From assembly GCA_041941305.1 (NCBI GenBank), contig JBGTQJ010000023.1, positions 1 to 64,000 on the forward strand: a stretch of DNA of 64,000 nucleotides. The letters are read 5' to 3'. Under the pieces are notes generated by a model. The model saw only the letters and a list, made by a program, of their open reading frames with translations, made no database searches and had not been told where the DNA came from. The stretch comes from JANSWP01 sp041941305. Its GTDB lineage: Bacteria; Bacteroidota; Bacteroidia; Chitinophagales; Saprospiraceae. A program made the position numbers and the translations under genes. Shown piece by piece: positions 26,101 to 41,100 of the stretch (position 1 is the first letter of the stretch; every line of letters starts with the position of its first letter).

Positions 26101-29100
26101 GGATGCTTTTGGTGGCATTGAAGTATTTAGTTTACCATTTGATGGAACACTATTATACAATGGTGCGTCGGTTAATGTTGGGACGATAATTAACAATAAT
26201 AACATCGGCTTATTGGTCTTCAGACCAGATCCCAATGAAACCGCTGCGCCCTATTCTGCTTTCAATTTCAAGGTAGAAGACGTCAATAGTGGTAAAAGTT
26301 TGACACCAAATACAGTCATCATTAATGTTACTCCTGTAAATGACAAGCCGGTAGCTAATGATGATATTTTAAATACGGCAGAAGATGTCACAGCAATCAT
26401 TGAGGTACCATCAAATGATACGGATGCGGATAATGATTTGGACGTGACTTCTGTGCGCATTTTGACCAATTCTTCCAATGGGACATCCACCGTAGATGCC
26501 ATAAGTGGTCAAATCGAATATCAACCAGATTTGAATTACAATGGTCCGGATCTAATCATCTACGAAATTTGTGATTTAACAAATCCAACACCACTTTGCG
26601 ATACTGCTACTGTAAATATTATGGTAACTGGAGTGCCTGATCCTGTTTTGGCAAATGACGATGCTGACAATACTCCTGAAGAAACACCTGTTACCTTGAA
26701 TATTTTAAATAATGATGTAGATGTGGACAATGATATCGATGTGACTGGTGTGACCATCACCAATCTTCCTGCAAATGGTACAGCTGTTTACCACAATGAT
26801 GGAACAGTGACTTATACCCCAGATCCCGACTTCAATGGAACCGACAATTTTATCTATCAGGTTTGTGATTTGACCAATCCAAGCCCATTCTGTGACAATG
26901 CGATTGTACACATTACTGTAACGCCAAGCAATGACGATCCTGTTGCCTCTGATGATGCTGAGACTACTGATGAGGATACTCCTGTTGTGATAAATGTTCC
27001 TAATAACGACCTTGATCCAAATGATCCAAATGGAGGAATCGATAATACTTCTGTAACGATTCAGTCTGGTCCTTCCAATGGTTCAACGAGTATTGATCCA
27101 ATTACTGGAGAAGTAGAATATACGCCAAATCTGAACTTCAATGGAGTGGATCAATTCACTTATCAAATTTGCGATACTGGTAACCCTATTCCGGCAAAAT
27201 GCGATGTTGCAACTGTAATCATTACAGTTAATGATATCAACGATGGTCCGATTGCCACTAATGATTCTAAAACAACTGATGAGGATACTCCAGTTGACAT
27301 CAATGTACCTATTAATGACACAGATGTAGATGGCACTATTGACAAAACTTCGGTTGCCATTACCTCCAATCCTGCAAATGGTACGCTTTCCGTACATCCA
27401 ACAAGCGGAGTGATTACCTACTCCCCCAATCAACATTTCTACGGTACGGACATGTTTAAATACACTGTCTGCGATGATGATGGTTTATGCGATGAGGCAA
27501 TTGTAGATTTAATTGTAAATTGGATTAATGACAAGCCCGTAGCGGTAGATGAATCTGAAGAACTGTATGAGGATACGCCTCAAACAACTGATGTAGTGAA
27601 TAATGACTCTGATGTGGATGACAATTTGGATGCCACAACAGTTACTGTAATTGTAGCCCCTTCCAATGGAACTACGGAGGTGAATCCAGTTAGCGGGCAA
27701 ATCACCTATACACCAGATTTACACTACAACGGACCCGATGTTTACCAGTACAAAATATGTGATACAGGAGCGCCGATCTTGTGTGATACAGCGACTGTGA
27801 CACTTGATATATTGTCCATCCCAGATAATATTGTTGCGAATGATGATGCAGATTTTGGAGACGAAGAAACGGATATTGTAACATATGTTTTAAATAATGA
27901 TTATGATCCCGATAATGATATTGATCCTAGCAGTGTAACTGTGATTACTGCACCTCTAAACGGAACGACCGCTGTGAACCCGGTTACAGGGGAGGTTACC
28001 TATATACCTAACCCACAATTTTACGGAATTGATAGCTATACCTATGAAGTTTGTGATTTGACAAATCCAACTGAAAATTGTGACGATGCTATTGTTTTCA
28101 TTACAGTTAATCCAGTAAATGATAAACCTGTAGCTGCCAATAATATCGCCTCTACCGACGAGGATACCCCTGTGTCTTTTGATGTCATGTTTGATGATGT
28201 GGACATCGATGGCAACTTGGTACCTTCCACAGTTACCATTGTTTCTGCACCTGGAAATGGTATTGCAGAGGTAAATATGTTTACGGGACAAGTAACGTAT
28301 ATTCCGAACCCGGAATTTCACGGAACCAACACCATCGAATACCGAGTTTGTGATGATGGAACCCCTCTGCCAAGTCTTTGTGATACAGCTTCTATTACGG
28401 TGACTGTTAATGCAGTAAATGACAAGCCAATCGCTGTGGACGATGTACGTGTAACTGATGAGGATACACCTTTGGTTATTGATGTAAAAAACAATGACTC
28501 AGATCCAAATGATCCGAACGGTGGCATTGACCCAACTTCTGTGAATATCATCACAGGACCTGCTTTGGGAATGACTGCTGTCGATCCTCAAACAGGAGAA
28601 ATTACTTATACGCCATTGATAAATTTCCACGGACAGGAAACCATTATTTACACTATTTGTGATAGTGGTTTCCCAACCCCTGTACGCTGTGACACCGCAA
28701 CAGTTAACATTACTGTTAATCCTAAAAATGATGATCCAAGGGCATTGGACGACATCAATGTGACTTTTGAAAATACACCCGTTGATGGGCAGGTATTGCC
28801 AAACGACTGGGATGAAGATAATGACCCATTATTGGTAAGCTCCAGCCCTGTTTCAAATCCTTCAAATGGTACTGTTAGTTTGAATCCTGATGGAACCTAT
28901 ACGTATACACCTGCAAATGGATTTGTTGGAGAAGACAGCTTCACCTATCAAGTCTGTGACAACGCAATGGGCTGCGATACTGCCAAAGTGGTGATTGAAG
29001 TAAGAAGAAATGACGAACACAATAATGATGCTCCTATTGCCAACAATGATAACACCTTTACTTATACTGGAACGCCAGTCAGTGGAAGTATGACGACCAA

Positions 29101-32100
29101 TGACGGCGACCCTGATGGAGACCCCATCACTGTGAACACCGCGCCCGTCAGTAATCCTTCAAATGGTTTGGTGAGTATACAATCGAATGGTACGTACACA
29201 TACACACCAAACGGAGCATTTGAAGGAACTGACACTTTTGTTTATCAAATCTGTGACACACACTCACCCTCTCTGTGTGACAATGCAACAGTTACAATCG
29301 AAGTGCTTCCTGACCCCACCGGGCCACTCGTGAATGATCCGCCCATCGGTGGTCAGGATGCGATTGTGACAAGTGAGGATACACCTGCTAATGGTAATTT
29401 GTTGAACAATGACCATGATCCGAATGGAGACAATTTTACTATAAATACCAGTCCAGTATCCAACCCAACTGTCGGAACTGTCAGTATTTCTCCAAATGGT
29501 GATTACCATTACATTCCACGAGCAGGTTACAAGGGAAATGACAGTTTTAGCTATGAAATTTGTGATGATGGCATACCAGTACTTTGTGATATAGTTACTG
29601 TAGCCATTACTGTTTATCCTTTGAATGACAATCCTGTAGCAACCAATGACATAAACAACACCTTGATAAATGTTCCTGTGGTCGGCAATGTTTTAACCAA
29701 TGACTTTGACATTGATAATGACCCAATTTCTGCAACTACAAACCCAATCGCTAATCCTGGCAATGGAACTGTCTTACTAGGCGCCAATGGTGACTACACC
29801 TATACGCCAGCAGTGAATTTTACAGGTACAGACAGCTTCCAGTACCAGGTCTGTGATGATGCCAACCCTAAACTTTGCGATATAGCAACGGTAGTCATAG
29901 AAGTAAGGGAAAATGATAAATCCACGAATCAAGCCCCTATAGCGAATGACGATAACACAACTACGTATAAAGACAGCCCTGTTAGTAGCGCAGTTATGAC
30001 TAACGATGGTGATCCAGATGGTGATGATATAACCATTAATGTTTTACCTACACAAGCACCAACCAATGGTCAGGTAGTCATTGGGACCGATGGGAATTAT
30101 CTCTACTCACCAGATCCTGGTTTTGTGGGAACAGATGTTTTTGTTTATCAAATTTGTGACGACGGAAGCCCACAGAAATGTGATTTGGCAACGGTAACCA
30201 TAGAAGTAATAGAAGATCCTTCCAGTCCGGTAAATAATGATCCTCCACATGCTGGAGATGATGCAATAATTGCTCAGGAAGATACGCCAGCTACTGGAAA
30301 TTTGCTATTGAATGATTCAGATCCAAATGGGGATGGCTTGACTATCAATACCACTCCCACAGTCAACCCAACAGAAGGGATTTTAATAATTGAGTCAGAT
30401 GGTAACTATACTTATATACCAAGACCTGGTTTCCAGGGTGATGATAGTTTCAGATATAGAATTTGTGATGATGCTACACCAAGCTTGTGCGATGAGGCTA
30501 CTGTCTCTATTTCAGTTTATCCGAAAAATGATGGTCCAAGGGGTATGGACGACATCAATAACACTTTGGTGAATACGCCGGTTAGCGGAAACGTTTTGAC
30601 CAATGATGATGATATTGATGGTGATCCCATTTCTGCAAATACAACTCCTGTTTCAAACCCTACTAAAGGTTCTGTGACACTGAATGAAAATGGTGCTTAT
30701 ACCTATACACCAAATGTTGGTTACATTGGTTTGGATTCGTTTGAATACCAATTGTGTGACGATGCTAATCCGAATCTTTGTGATGTAGCAATGGTAGTGA
30801 TTGAGATTCGGGATAATGATAACATGACCAATCAGCCACCATTGGCAAATAATGACAATATCCAAACTTTTGTAGGGATTCCAGTTGGTGGTAGCTTGAC
30901 CAGCAATGATGGTGACCCTGATGGCGATGCAATTAACATCAATACCACAGCTATCAGCAATCCTTCCAATGGTTTAGTGACTATTCTTGGGAATGGAAAT
31001 TATAACTATACGCCTAATCCAGGTTTTGAAGGAGTAGATACCTTTGTCTATCAAATTTGTGATAGTGGAAGTCCTTCTCAGTGTGATAATGCAACTGTAA
31101 CTATTGAGGTCATCCCCGACCATGATGGTGGAACAAAGAACGATCCTCCAGTTGGTGGTGATGACGCTTTGATGGTTCAGGAAGACCAGCAGGCGAGTAG
31201 TAATTTATTGGTGAATGACAATGATCCTAATGGGGATCCGCTTACTTTGAATACAAGTCCTATAATTGCTCCTGTAGAGGGTACTTTGGTCATTCTACCT
31301 AATGGTGATTATTCATACGTGCCACGTCCAGGCTTCCAGGGCAATGATCTCTTTACGTATGAAATATGTGATAATGGCAATCCAGCTCTTTGTGATGAAG
31401 TGACTACTGTGATAACCGTTTATCCTAGAAATGACCGTCCGGTAGCGATGGATGATATCAATGATACTTACAAGAATGTACCTGTGAGTGGCAATGTATT
31501 AACTAATGATGATGACATAGATGGCGATCCTTTGGTAGCAACTTTAACTCCCGTTTCAAATCCTTCCAATGGTGCGGTGAATTTGAATGTGGATGGTACT
31601 TACACCTATACACCAAATAATGGATTCATAGGAACAGATGCCTTCGATTATGAAGTTTGTGATGATTCGAATCCAATGCTATGTGATGTTGCAACAGTGG
31701 TCATTGAAGTTAGAGACAATCATAAGCATGTCAACGATCCGCCAATTGCAAATAATGACAATACTCAAACATTTGAAAATACTCCTGTCAGTGGCAATTT
31801 AACATCGAATGACGGTGACCCGGATGGAGATGCAATTATTTTGAATACAACTCCGGTTTCCAATCCTTTAAATGGAACTGTAACAATTCAGCCAGATGGT
31901 AGCTTCGTCTATACTCCTAATAATGGCTTTGATGGAGAAGATACTTTTGTTTACCAGATTTGTGATACTGGAATTCCATCACAATGTGACCAGGCCACAG
32001 CGACAATTGATGTGAGACCTGACCACGATGGTATGACAGAAAATGATCCGCCGGTTGGTGGTGATGATGCTTTGATTGTACAGGAAGATGTTCCGGAATC

Positions 32101-35100
32101 TGGCAATTTATTAGTCAATGACAGTGACCCGAATGGTGATCCGCTAACGCTGAATACGACACCATTAACAGCTCCTGCTGAAGGAACTTTGGTCATTCAA
32201 CCTAATGGAGATTATACCTACAGTCCAAGACCAGGCTTCCAGGGTAATGATTCCTTTACTTATGAAATTTGTGACAATGGCAATCCAGTCTTGTGTGATG
32301 AAGTAACGGTGGCTATGACTGTTTATCCAAGAAATGATGCGCCCGTAGCAGTAAATGATCTGAACAATACGGTCATAGACATCCCAGTGAGTGGAAATGT
32401 ATTGACCAATGATAATGATATTGACAATGATCCACTGGCAGCCAAGACGACGTTGGTTAGCAATCCAAGCAATGGTTCGGTGATCTTGAATACTGATGGA
32501 ACGTACACTTACTCACCTAATCCAGGTTTTATTGGGGACGACCTGTTTGAATATGAAATGTGCGACGATGCCAACCCAAATCTTTGCGATGTAGCAGAGG
32601 TGGTCATTGAAGTGAGAGATAATGACAATAGAAACAATGATCCTCCGGTAGCCAATGATGATTATGGCATGACTCGCCCAGGCCTTGCATTATTAAGCAA
32701 CCTGAAATCAAATGATGGTGACCCTGATGGCGACAATATTCAGGTAATTGTAACACCTACTGACAATCCTGACAATGGAACAGTGAACATTAATTCTGAC
32801 GGTAGTTTCCTATACACACCCAATGCAGGATTCATAGGAACCGATGAGTTTACCTACAATTTATGTGATGATGGTAGTCCTCAATTATGTGATGAGGCGA
32901 AAGTTACCATTTTGGTAGAAGAAGACCACGATGGAAATACCCTGAACGATCCTCCGGTTGGTGGCCACGATGCTGTTTTGACCAAGGAGGATTTTCCAGC
33001 AACCGGAGACTTGTTGGCAAATGATACCGATCCAAATGGCGATCATTTGACTATCAACACGACTCCAGTTACACCGCCTGCAATTGGTACTTTGGTAATC
33101 AATCCTGATGGAACCTTTACTTTCTGGCCAAGGCCAGGCTTCCAGGGTAATGAGTCATTCACTTACGAAGTATGTGACGATGGCAATCCTGTAGCATGTG
33201 ATACTGCAACTACTGTCATCACGGTTTATCCAGAAAATGATCCGCCAATTGCTACTGATGACATCATAAATACTTTGAAAAATAAGCCTGTTAGTGGTTC
33301 CGTAGTGACGAATGATGATGAGCCAGATAATGACCCAATGACAGTCAATACGACTCCAATGATTGCTCCTTCAGATGGTACTTTGACTTTGAATGCTGAT
33401 GGTACTTATGATTACCTGCCAAATCCTGGCTTCAAAGGAACAGATTGGTTTGAATATGAAATTTGTGACGACGCGATTCCTTCGCTATGCGATACAGCTA
33501 GAGTAGTTATTGAAATTCGGGAAAACGACAACATGAACAACGACCCACCGATAGCCCATGACGATAACACAGCTACACACCAGGGAGATCCCGTCGCAGG
33601 TGACTTGCTCGCAAACGACGGTGATCCCGATGGTGACGACATTGCGGTAAATACAACTCCAATAAGTAATCCAGCATCTGGTTCTGTAAGTATTCTCCCA
33701 GATGGAACGTACACATATACGCCAGACCCTGGTTTTGAGGGTACGGATTCCTTCATCTACCAAATATGTGATAACGGGACACCAAGTGCCTGTGACCAAG
33801 CTATGGTAACCATAAAAGTCGCTCCTGATCCTAATGGTTCCCTGAATGATCCTCCGGTCGGGGGCGACGATGCCATCATTACAATGGAAGACCATGCACA
33901 AACTGGAAATCTACTTGCAAATGACCATGATCCCAATGGCGATGTGTTGACTATCAATACATTGCCTTGGGATGGACCGAATGAAGGGATAGTAGTGATT
34001 GAAGCAACTGGGGATTATGTTTATACACCAAGACCTGGTTTTGCAGGGAATGATGGTTTCAAATACCAGATTTGTGACAGCGGTGCACCTGACTTGTGTG
34101 ATACGATGACTGTACACATTTCTGTGTATGCCGAAAATGATCCTCCGGTTGCCACGAATGACATCAATCATACGCCTCAAAATGTTGCAGTAAGTGGTGA
34201 AGTTTTGAACAATGATAGTGATATAGATGGTGACCCAATTTCTGCTACCCTATTGAGCAATGTGAACAATGGTTCTTTGAGTTTTAATAACGACGGTTCT
34301 TATACTTACATGCCAAATAATGGCTATCTGGGCATAGACTTATTTGAATATGCAGTTTGTGACGATGCAGTACCTGCATTGTGTGACACCGCACTGGTAG
34401 AAATTGAAGTGAGAGGAGTGGGCGATCAAACCAATGAACCTCCAATTGCCCACCATGATCATACAAATACCCAGACGGGGACTCCGGTTTCTGGAAATGT
34501 CCTTTCCAATGACGGAGACCCAGATGGAGATGCTATTTCCATGAGTTCAAACCCTGTGACACTTCCGACGAATGGTTCGGTGATTTTGGATTTTGATGGT
34601 AGTTTCTTGTACACGCCAAATCCGGGATTCGAAGGCACTGATACCTTCGTCTACGAAGTGTGTGATGATGGCTTACCGAGTGAGTGCGATCAGGCAACTG
34701 TTACGATTGATGTAAGGCCTGACCACGATGGCGGTACAGAAAATGATCCGCCAAATGGAAGTGATGACGCCGTCATTACCATGGAGGATCAACCTCAAAG
34801 TGGACAATTATTATCCAATGACAGCGATCCTAATGGAGATTTGTTGACTATCAACACCACTCCAGTAACTCCACCTGCAAATGGTTCTTTAACCATCAAT
34901 CCAGATGGAACCTATACCTATACGCCAAATGCGAGCTTCCACGATAATGACTTCTTTAGCTATGAAGTATGTGACAATGGAAGTCCAAGTTTATGTGATA
35001 CAGTATCAGTTCCGATTACAGTGTATCCTGTAAATGATCCACCTGTAGCAGTGGATGATTATTTTACAGGGTATGAAGATAAAAATATGGCTATTTTGTT

Positions 35101-38100
35101 GATTTTCAATGACTACGATACAGATGAAGGTGGATTGGATATGACTTCCATAAGGGTTGTGGAACCTCCTAAACATGGGGTTTTCCCTACTGTAGTTCCC
35201 CAAAGTGGTTGGGCACAATACAAACCTGATCCAAATTTCTTTGGATTGGATACGATGACTTATAAAGTTTGTGACCTTGGTTTTCCTGTTCCTGGGCTGT
35301 GTGATACCGCAACAGTTTACATGGAAATTTTGCCGTACAATGATTCACCACTGGCACAAAATGACATCAACAATACCGTAGTAGATACTCCAGTTAGTGG
35401 AGATGTCCTGTTGAATGATTCAGATATAGAAAATGATGAGCTAACAGTTAATACAAGCCCTCAAAGCAATCCTTCAAATGGAGCCGTTGTGTTGAATGCT
35501 GATGGAACTTACACCTATACACCAAATGCAGGATTTGTTGGTACTGACCAATTTGATTACAAAGTTTGTGATGATGGATTTACGTCAAAGTGTGATGTGG
35601 CGACTGTAGTTATTGAGGTTCGTGATGTGGAGACGACCAATGCGCCTCCAATAGCGAATGACGACAATCCAATGACTTATATCGACACGCCAGTTAGTGG
35701 TAGTTTAGTAAGCAATGATGGCGATCCGGATGGAAATGATATTAGTATTTCAACTACTCCAATTTCTAATCCGACGAACGGTACTATTGCAATTCAACCA
35801 AATGGTGACTTTACATATACACCTGATCCAGATTATGAAGGAGAAGATGTATTTAGTTACGAAATTTGTGATAATGGCAATCCTGTGAAATGCGATACTG
35901 CTACAGTAACGGTCTCAGTCATTTCTGATCCAAATGGTCCTTCAAACGATGCACCTTTGGGTGGTGAGGATGCTATTGTAACTAAAGAAGATACCCCTTC
36001 AACTGGTAGTTTAATTGATAATGATTCAGATCCAAATGGAGATAATTTGAATATCAACACTAATCCTGTAACCCTTCCATTAAATGGTTCTTTAAGTCTA
36101 CAGTCTGATGGAACTTTTACTTATACACCAGATAATGGCTTCACAGGAAATGATGGATTTACATACGAGCTTTGTGATAGTGGTAATCCAAGTCTCTGTG
36201 ATACCGTCGCTGTAGTTGTGACTGTATTCCCAGGAAACAAAGCACCGGATGCAGTAGATGATGTTGCTTCAGTAGATGAAGATACTTCCGTAAATATCGA
36301 TGTGATGGGCAATGATACAGATGATGGTATTGGAGGTGGACTTGATGTAGCTTCTGTTTCTCTGGACACCAATCCTGGCAATGGAGCTGCAACAGTTAAT
36401 CCAGATGGTACGATTGACTACACACCAGATACAGATTTTAATGGTACAGATACCTTTACATATGAAATCTGTGACAGTGGCAATCCAACCCTTTGTGATG
36501 TAGCCACTGTGACAGTCGATGTCAATCCAGTAAACGATGAACCAGTTGCAGAAGATGATGCTGAAACCATTCCTGAAGATGCTACTGTAAACCTTGAAGT
36601 CTTGAATAATGACAATGACGACAAAGATGGTGGTTCTTTAGATCCGACTTCTGTTACAATTACCAATCCTCCTTCCAATGGAACCGCGACCGTCAATCCA
36701 GATGGCACCATTGATTATGAACCAGACTCAGATTTCACTGGTACGGAAACATTCACTTACCAGGTATGCGATAATGGTGCTCCAATGCCGGCTAAATGTG
36801 ATGAGGCAACTGTCACATTAAACATTGACCCAGTCAATGATGAGCCAATAGCCAATGACGATGCTGAGACCATTCCGGAAGAGGGCAGCGTAACCCTGGA
36901 TGTCCTGGCAAATGACAATGACGATAAAGATAGTGGCACAATTGATCAAACTTCTGTTACAGTTGTGACACCTCCTTCCAATGGAACCACTACAGTGAAC
37001 CCTGATGGAAGTATTGACTATGAACCAGATCCTGATTTTACAGGAACAGATACCTTTACTTATCAAATATGTGATACAGGTAACCCATTACCTGCAAAAT
37101 GTTCAGAAGCTGTGGTCACCATAACGGTTGATCCAGTCAATGATGAACCAGTTGTGACAGACGATAACGCAACTACTGATGAGGAAGTCCCTGTGACTAT
37201 TGATATTTTGGCAAATGACAATGATGATAAAGATGGTAGCACAATTGATCCATCTTCTGTTCAGGTTACTTCAAACCCGGCCAATGGTGCAGCAAGTGTA
37301 AATCCCGACGGATCTGTAACTTACGAGCCAAATACAGGATTTATTGGTACAGATACTTTCAACTATCAAGTATGTGATACTGGTAACCCCTTACCTGCTA
37401 TGTGTGCCGAAGCCACAGTAACCATAACTGTAGATTCTTCTCATGATGCACCAGATGCAACAGATGATACGGTCACCATTGATGAGGATACGCCAACACC
37501 AATAGATGTTCTGGTAAATGATACAGATGATGGAACCCTTGATCCAGCTACAGTGACAATTGTTATGGAACCTAACTCAGGAACAACTACTGTGAATCCT
37601 GATGGTACGATAACCTACACACCAGCTTCAGATGATACCAATCCTGATTCCTTTATGTACCAGATATGTGATGATGGTGCACCACAGAAATGTGATCAGG
37701 CAACTGTAATAGTAAACATCAATCCAGCCAATGATGATCCTGTAGCCAACGATGATACAGAAATGATTCCAGAAGATGTAGTGGTTACAATTGATGTTTT
37801 GACAAATGATAATGACGATAAAGATACGGGTACAATGGATCCAACCTCTGTTTTCATTACCAACCCACCTGTGAGTGGAACTGCTACAGTGAATCCGGAT
37901 GGCACCATCGATTATGAACCTGCACCTGATTTTACAGGAACAGAGACCTTCACCTATCAGGTATGTGATACTGGAAATCCTTTACCTGCCAAATGTGATG
38001 AAGCAACAGTTTCTGTAACGGTTGATCCGGTCAACGATGAACCTGTGGTAATAGATGATTCTGCAAATACCATAGAATTAGTACCTGTTACGATAGATGT

Positions 38101-41100
38101 TTTGGTGAATGACAATGATGATAAAGATAGTGGCAATATTGATCCTGCTACTGTTCAGATAACAGGAAATCCTTCCAATGGATCCGTTACTGTGAATCTG
38201 GATGGTACTATTGATTATGAGCCTGATTTAGGATTTATTGGTACTGATAGCTTCACTTACCAGGTTTGTGATGATGGCAATCCATTGCCAGCACAATGCG
38301 CAGAAGCCACAGTAACTGTAAATGTGGATGCTGCTCACGATACACCAGACGCTAAAGATGATGCTGCAACAGTAGATGAAGATACGCCAACACCAATTGA
38401 CGTGCTTGGAAATGATACAGATGATGGGACACTTGATCCTACTACAGTTACGATTGTTACTCCACCTGCTACAGGTACTACCACTGTCAATCCAGATGGT
38501 ACCATTACCTATGATCCAATTGATGACGATACAGGTATGGACACTTTCGTTTATCAGGTATGCGATGACGGTGCACCTCAGAAATGCGATCAAGCAACCG
38601 TAACAGTGGATATTTTACCAGTCAATGATGAACCATTAGCTGTAGATGACACTCAGACAATTTCAGAAGATAATCCTACAACGATAGACATTTTGAACAA
38701 TGATAACGACGATAAGGATGCTGGAACCTTGGATCCCACGTCAGTAACGATATTAGGTCAGCCAACAAATGGTACCGCAAATGCAAATTCTGATGGTACT
38801 GTGACTTATGAACCAAATCAAGACTTTACTGGAACTGAAACCTTTACTTACCAGGTGTGTGATACAGGGAATCCATTACCAGCCAGGTGTGCTACAGCTA
38901 CAGTAACACTTACAATAGATCCTGTAAATGATGCACCAGTAGTGACGGATGATATGACGAATACAGAGGAGGAAATGTCAGTTGTGATTGATGTTTTGGC
39001 AAATGACAATGATGATAAAGATGGTGGAAATATAGATCCAACCTCCGTTCAAATTACTGGAAATCCAACTGGCGGAATTGCCACAGTGAACCCTGATGGT
39101 ACTGTGACCTATGAGCCAAACCCTGGTTTCATCGGTTCTGATACCTTCACCTATCAGGTATGTGATGACGGAAATCCACTACCAGCTCAATGTGATGAAG
39201 CGACCGTAACAGTAACTGTGGATTCGTCTCATGATGCACCTGAGGCCGTTGACGATGCAATAACGACCAATGAAGATATACCAGTCCTGATCGATATACT
39301 GAATAATGATACAGATGATGGCAATATAGATCCAACATCAGTTTCAATTATGGTACTTCCTTCTAATGGAAATGTATCGGTGAATCCAGATGGTTCGGTA
39401 AACTATCAGCCAAATGCAGATGGAGTAGGTACTGATAGTTTCATTTATCAGGTATGTGACGACGGCACTCCTCAAAAATGTGACCAAGCGACAGTAACAA
39501 TTGAGATCCTTCCTGTCAATGATGCACCAGTTGTTCTGGATGATGTTGTTAACCTTCCAGAAGATGGAACTACGACAATAGATATTTTGGCAAATGATGA
39601 TGATAATACAGATGGAAGTCCACTTGATCCAGGTTCAGTTTCTATTTCCAATCCTCCGGCTAATGGAACTGTAATTGTAAATCCTGATGGGACAATAGAT
39701 TATGAACCTGTTCCTGACTTTACAGGTACAGATACCTTCACTTATCAGGTTTGTGATACTGGAACTCCGCTCCCAGGAAAATGTGGTGAGGCAACAGTCA
39801 CAGTCATAGTAGATCCGGTAAATGATGCACCTGTTGTAGTGGATGATATGGTGAATACGATAGAAAATACGCCATTGGTTGTGAATGTTCTAGATAATGA
39901 CAATGACGATAAAGATGCTGGAACAATGGATCCGACTTCTGTACAGATTATTGGAAATCCAGCAAATGGGACAGTGAGCGTGAATCCTGATGGAACGATT
40001 ACCTACGATCCAATTCCGGATTTTATTGGTACAGATTCATTTAGTTATCAAGCTTGTGATACTGGAAATCCTTTGCCAGCGGCTTGTGGAATAGCCACCG
40101 TAACTGTTCAGGTGAATACAGCCAATGAGCCGCCAGTTGTCGTTGATGATGAGGCAAATATGGATGAGGATACGCCAGTAAATATTGAAATATTGGGCAA
40201 TGATTCTGACGATGGTGGTTTGGACCCAGGTTCTGTAACCATTACCAATCCACCAGCAAACGGGACCATTATAGTGAATCCTTCAGGTGTTGTGACTTAT
40301 ACTCCATTGCCAGATGTTTTTGGTCCCGATTCCTTTACTTATCAGGTATGTGATAATGGAAATCCACAAAAATGTGACGAGGCAAATGTAAGCCTCAATG
40401 TAGCTCCAGTAAACGATGCACCAAATGTGGTAGATGATGTGGCTAGTATTGATGAAGATGGGGCTGTATTGATAGATATATTGACAAATGACGATGATGA
40501 CAGTGATACTGGAACAATTGATCCAAGTACGGTGAGCATCGCAATACCTCCTTCCAATGGAACGGTTTCGGTCAACCCAGATGGATCCGTGTCCTATGTT
40601 CCAAATCCGGACTTTACTGGAACGGACACTTTTGTTTATCAGGTTTGTGACCAAGGTGCTCCATTGCCTGTAGAGTGTGCGGAGGCAACAGTAACCGTTA
40701 CTGTAAATCCTAAAAATGATGCACCTATTGTAGTGGACGATATATTTACCATGGAGGAAGACGAAAATGGAATTTTTGATATTTTGTCAAATGATAATGA
40801 CGATATTGATGGTAGTACACTGGATATTGGTTCTTTAACTATAACCAATCCTCCATCAAATGGTACCGTTTCCATCAATCCGGATGGTACTGTGACTTAC
40901 ATTCCAGTTCAAGATTACAATGGTACGGATGTATTTACCTACCAAATTTGTGATAATGGAAATCCATTACCAGCTCAGTGTGAAGAGGCAACGGTTTCAG
41001 TGACAATAGAGCCAAGAAACGATGCACCTATTGTAGCAGATGATGTTGCTACTATTGATGAAGATGACAATGCGATTATTGATATTCTCACCAATGATGA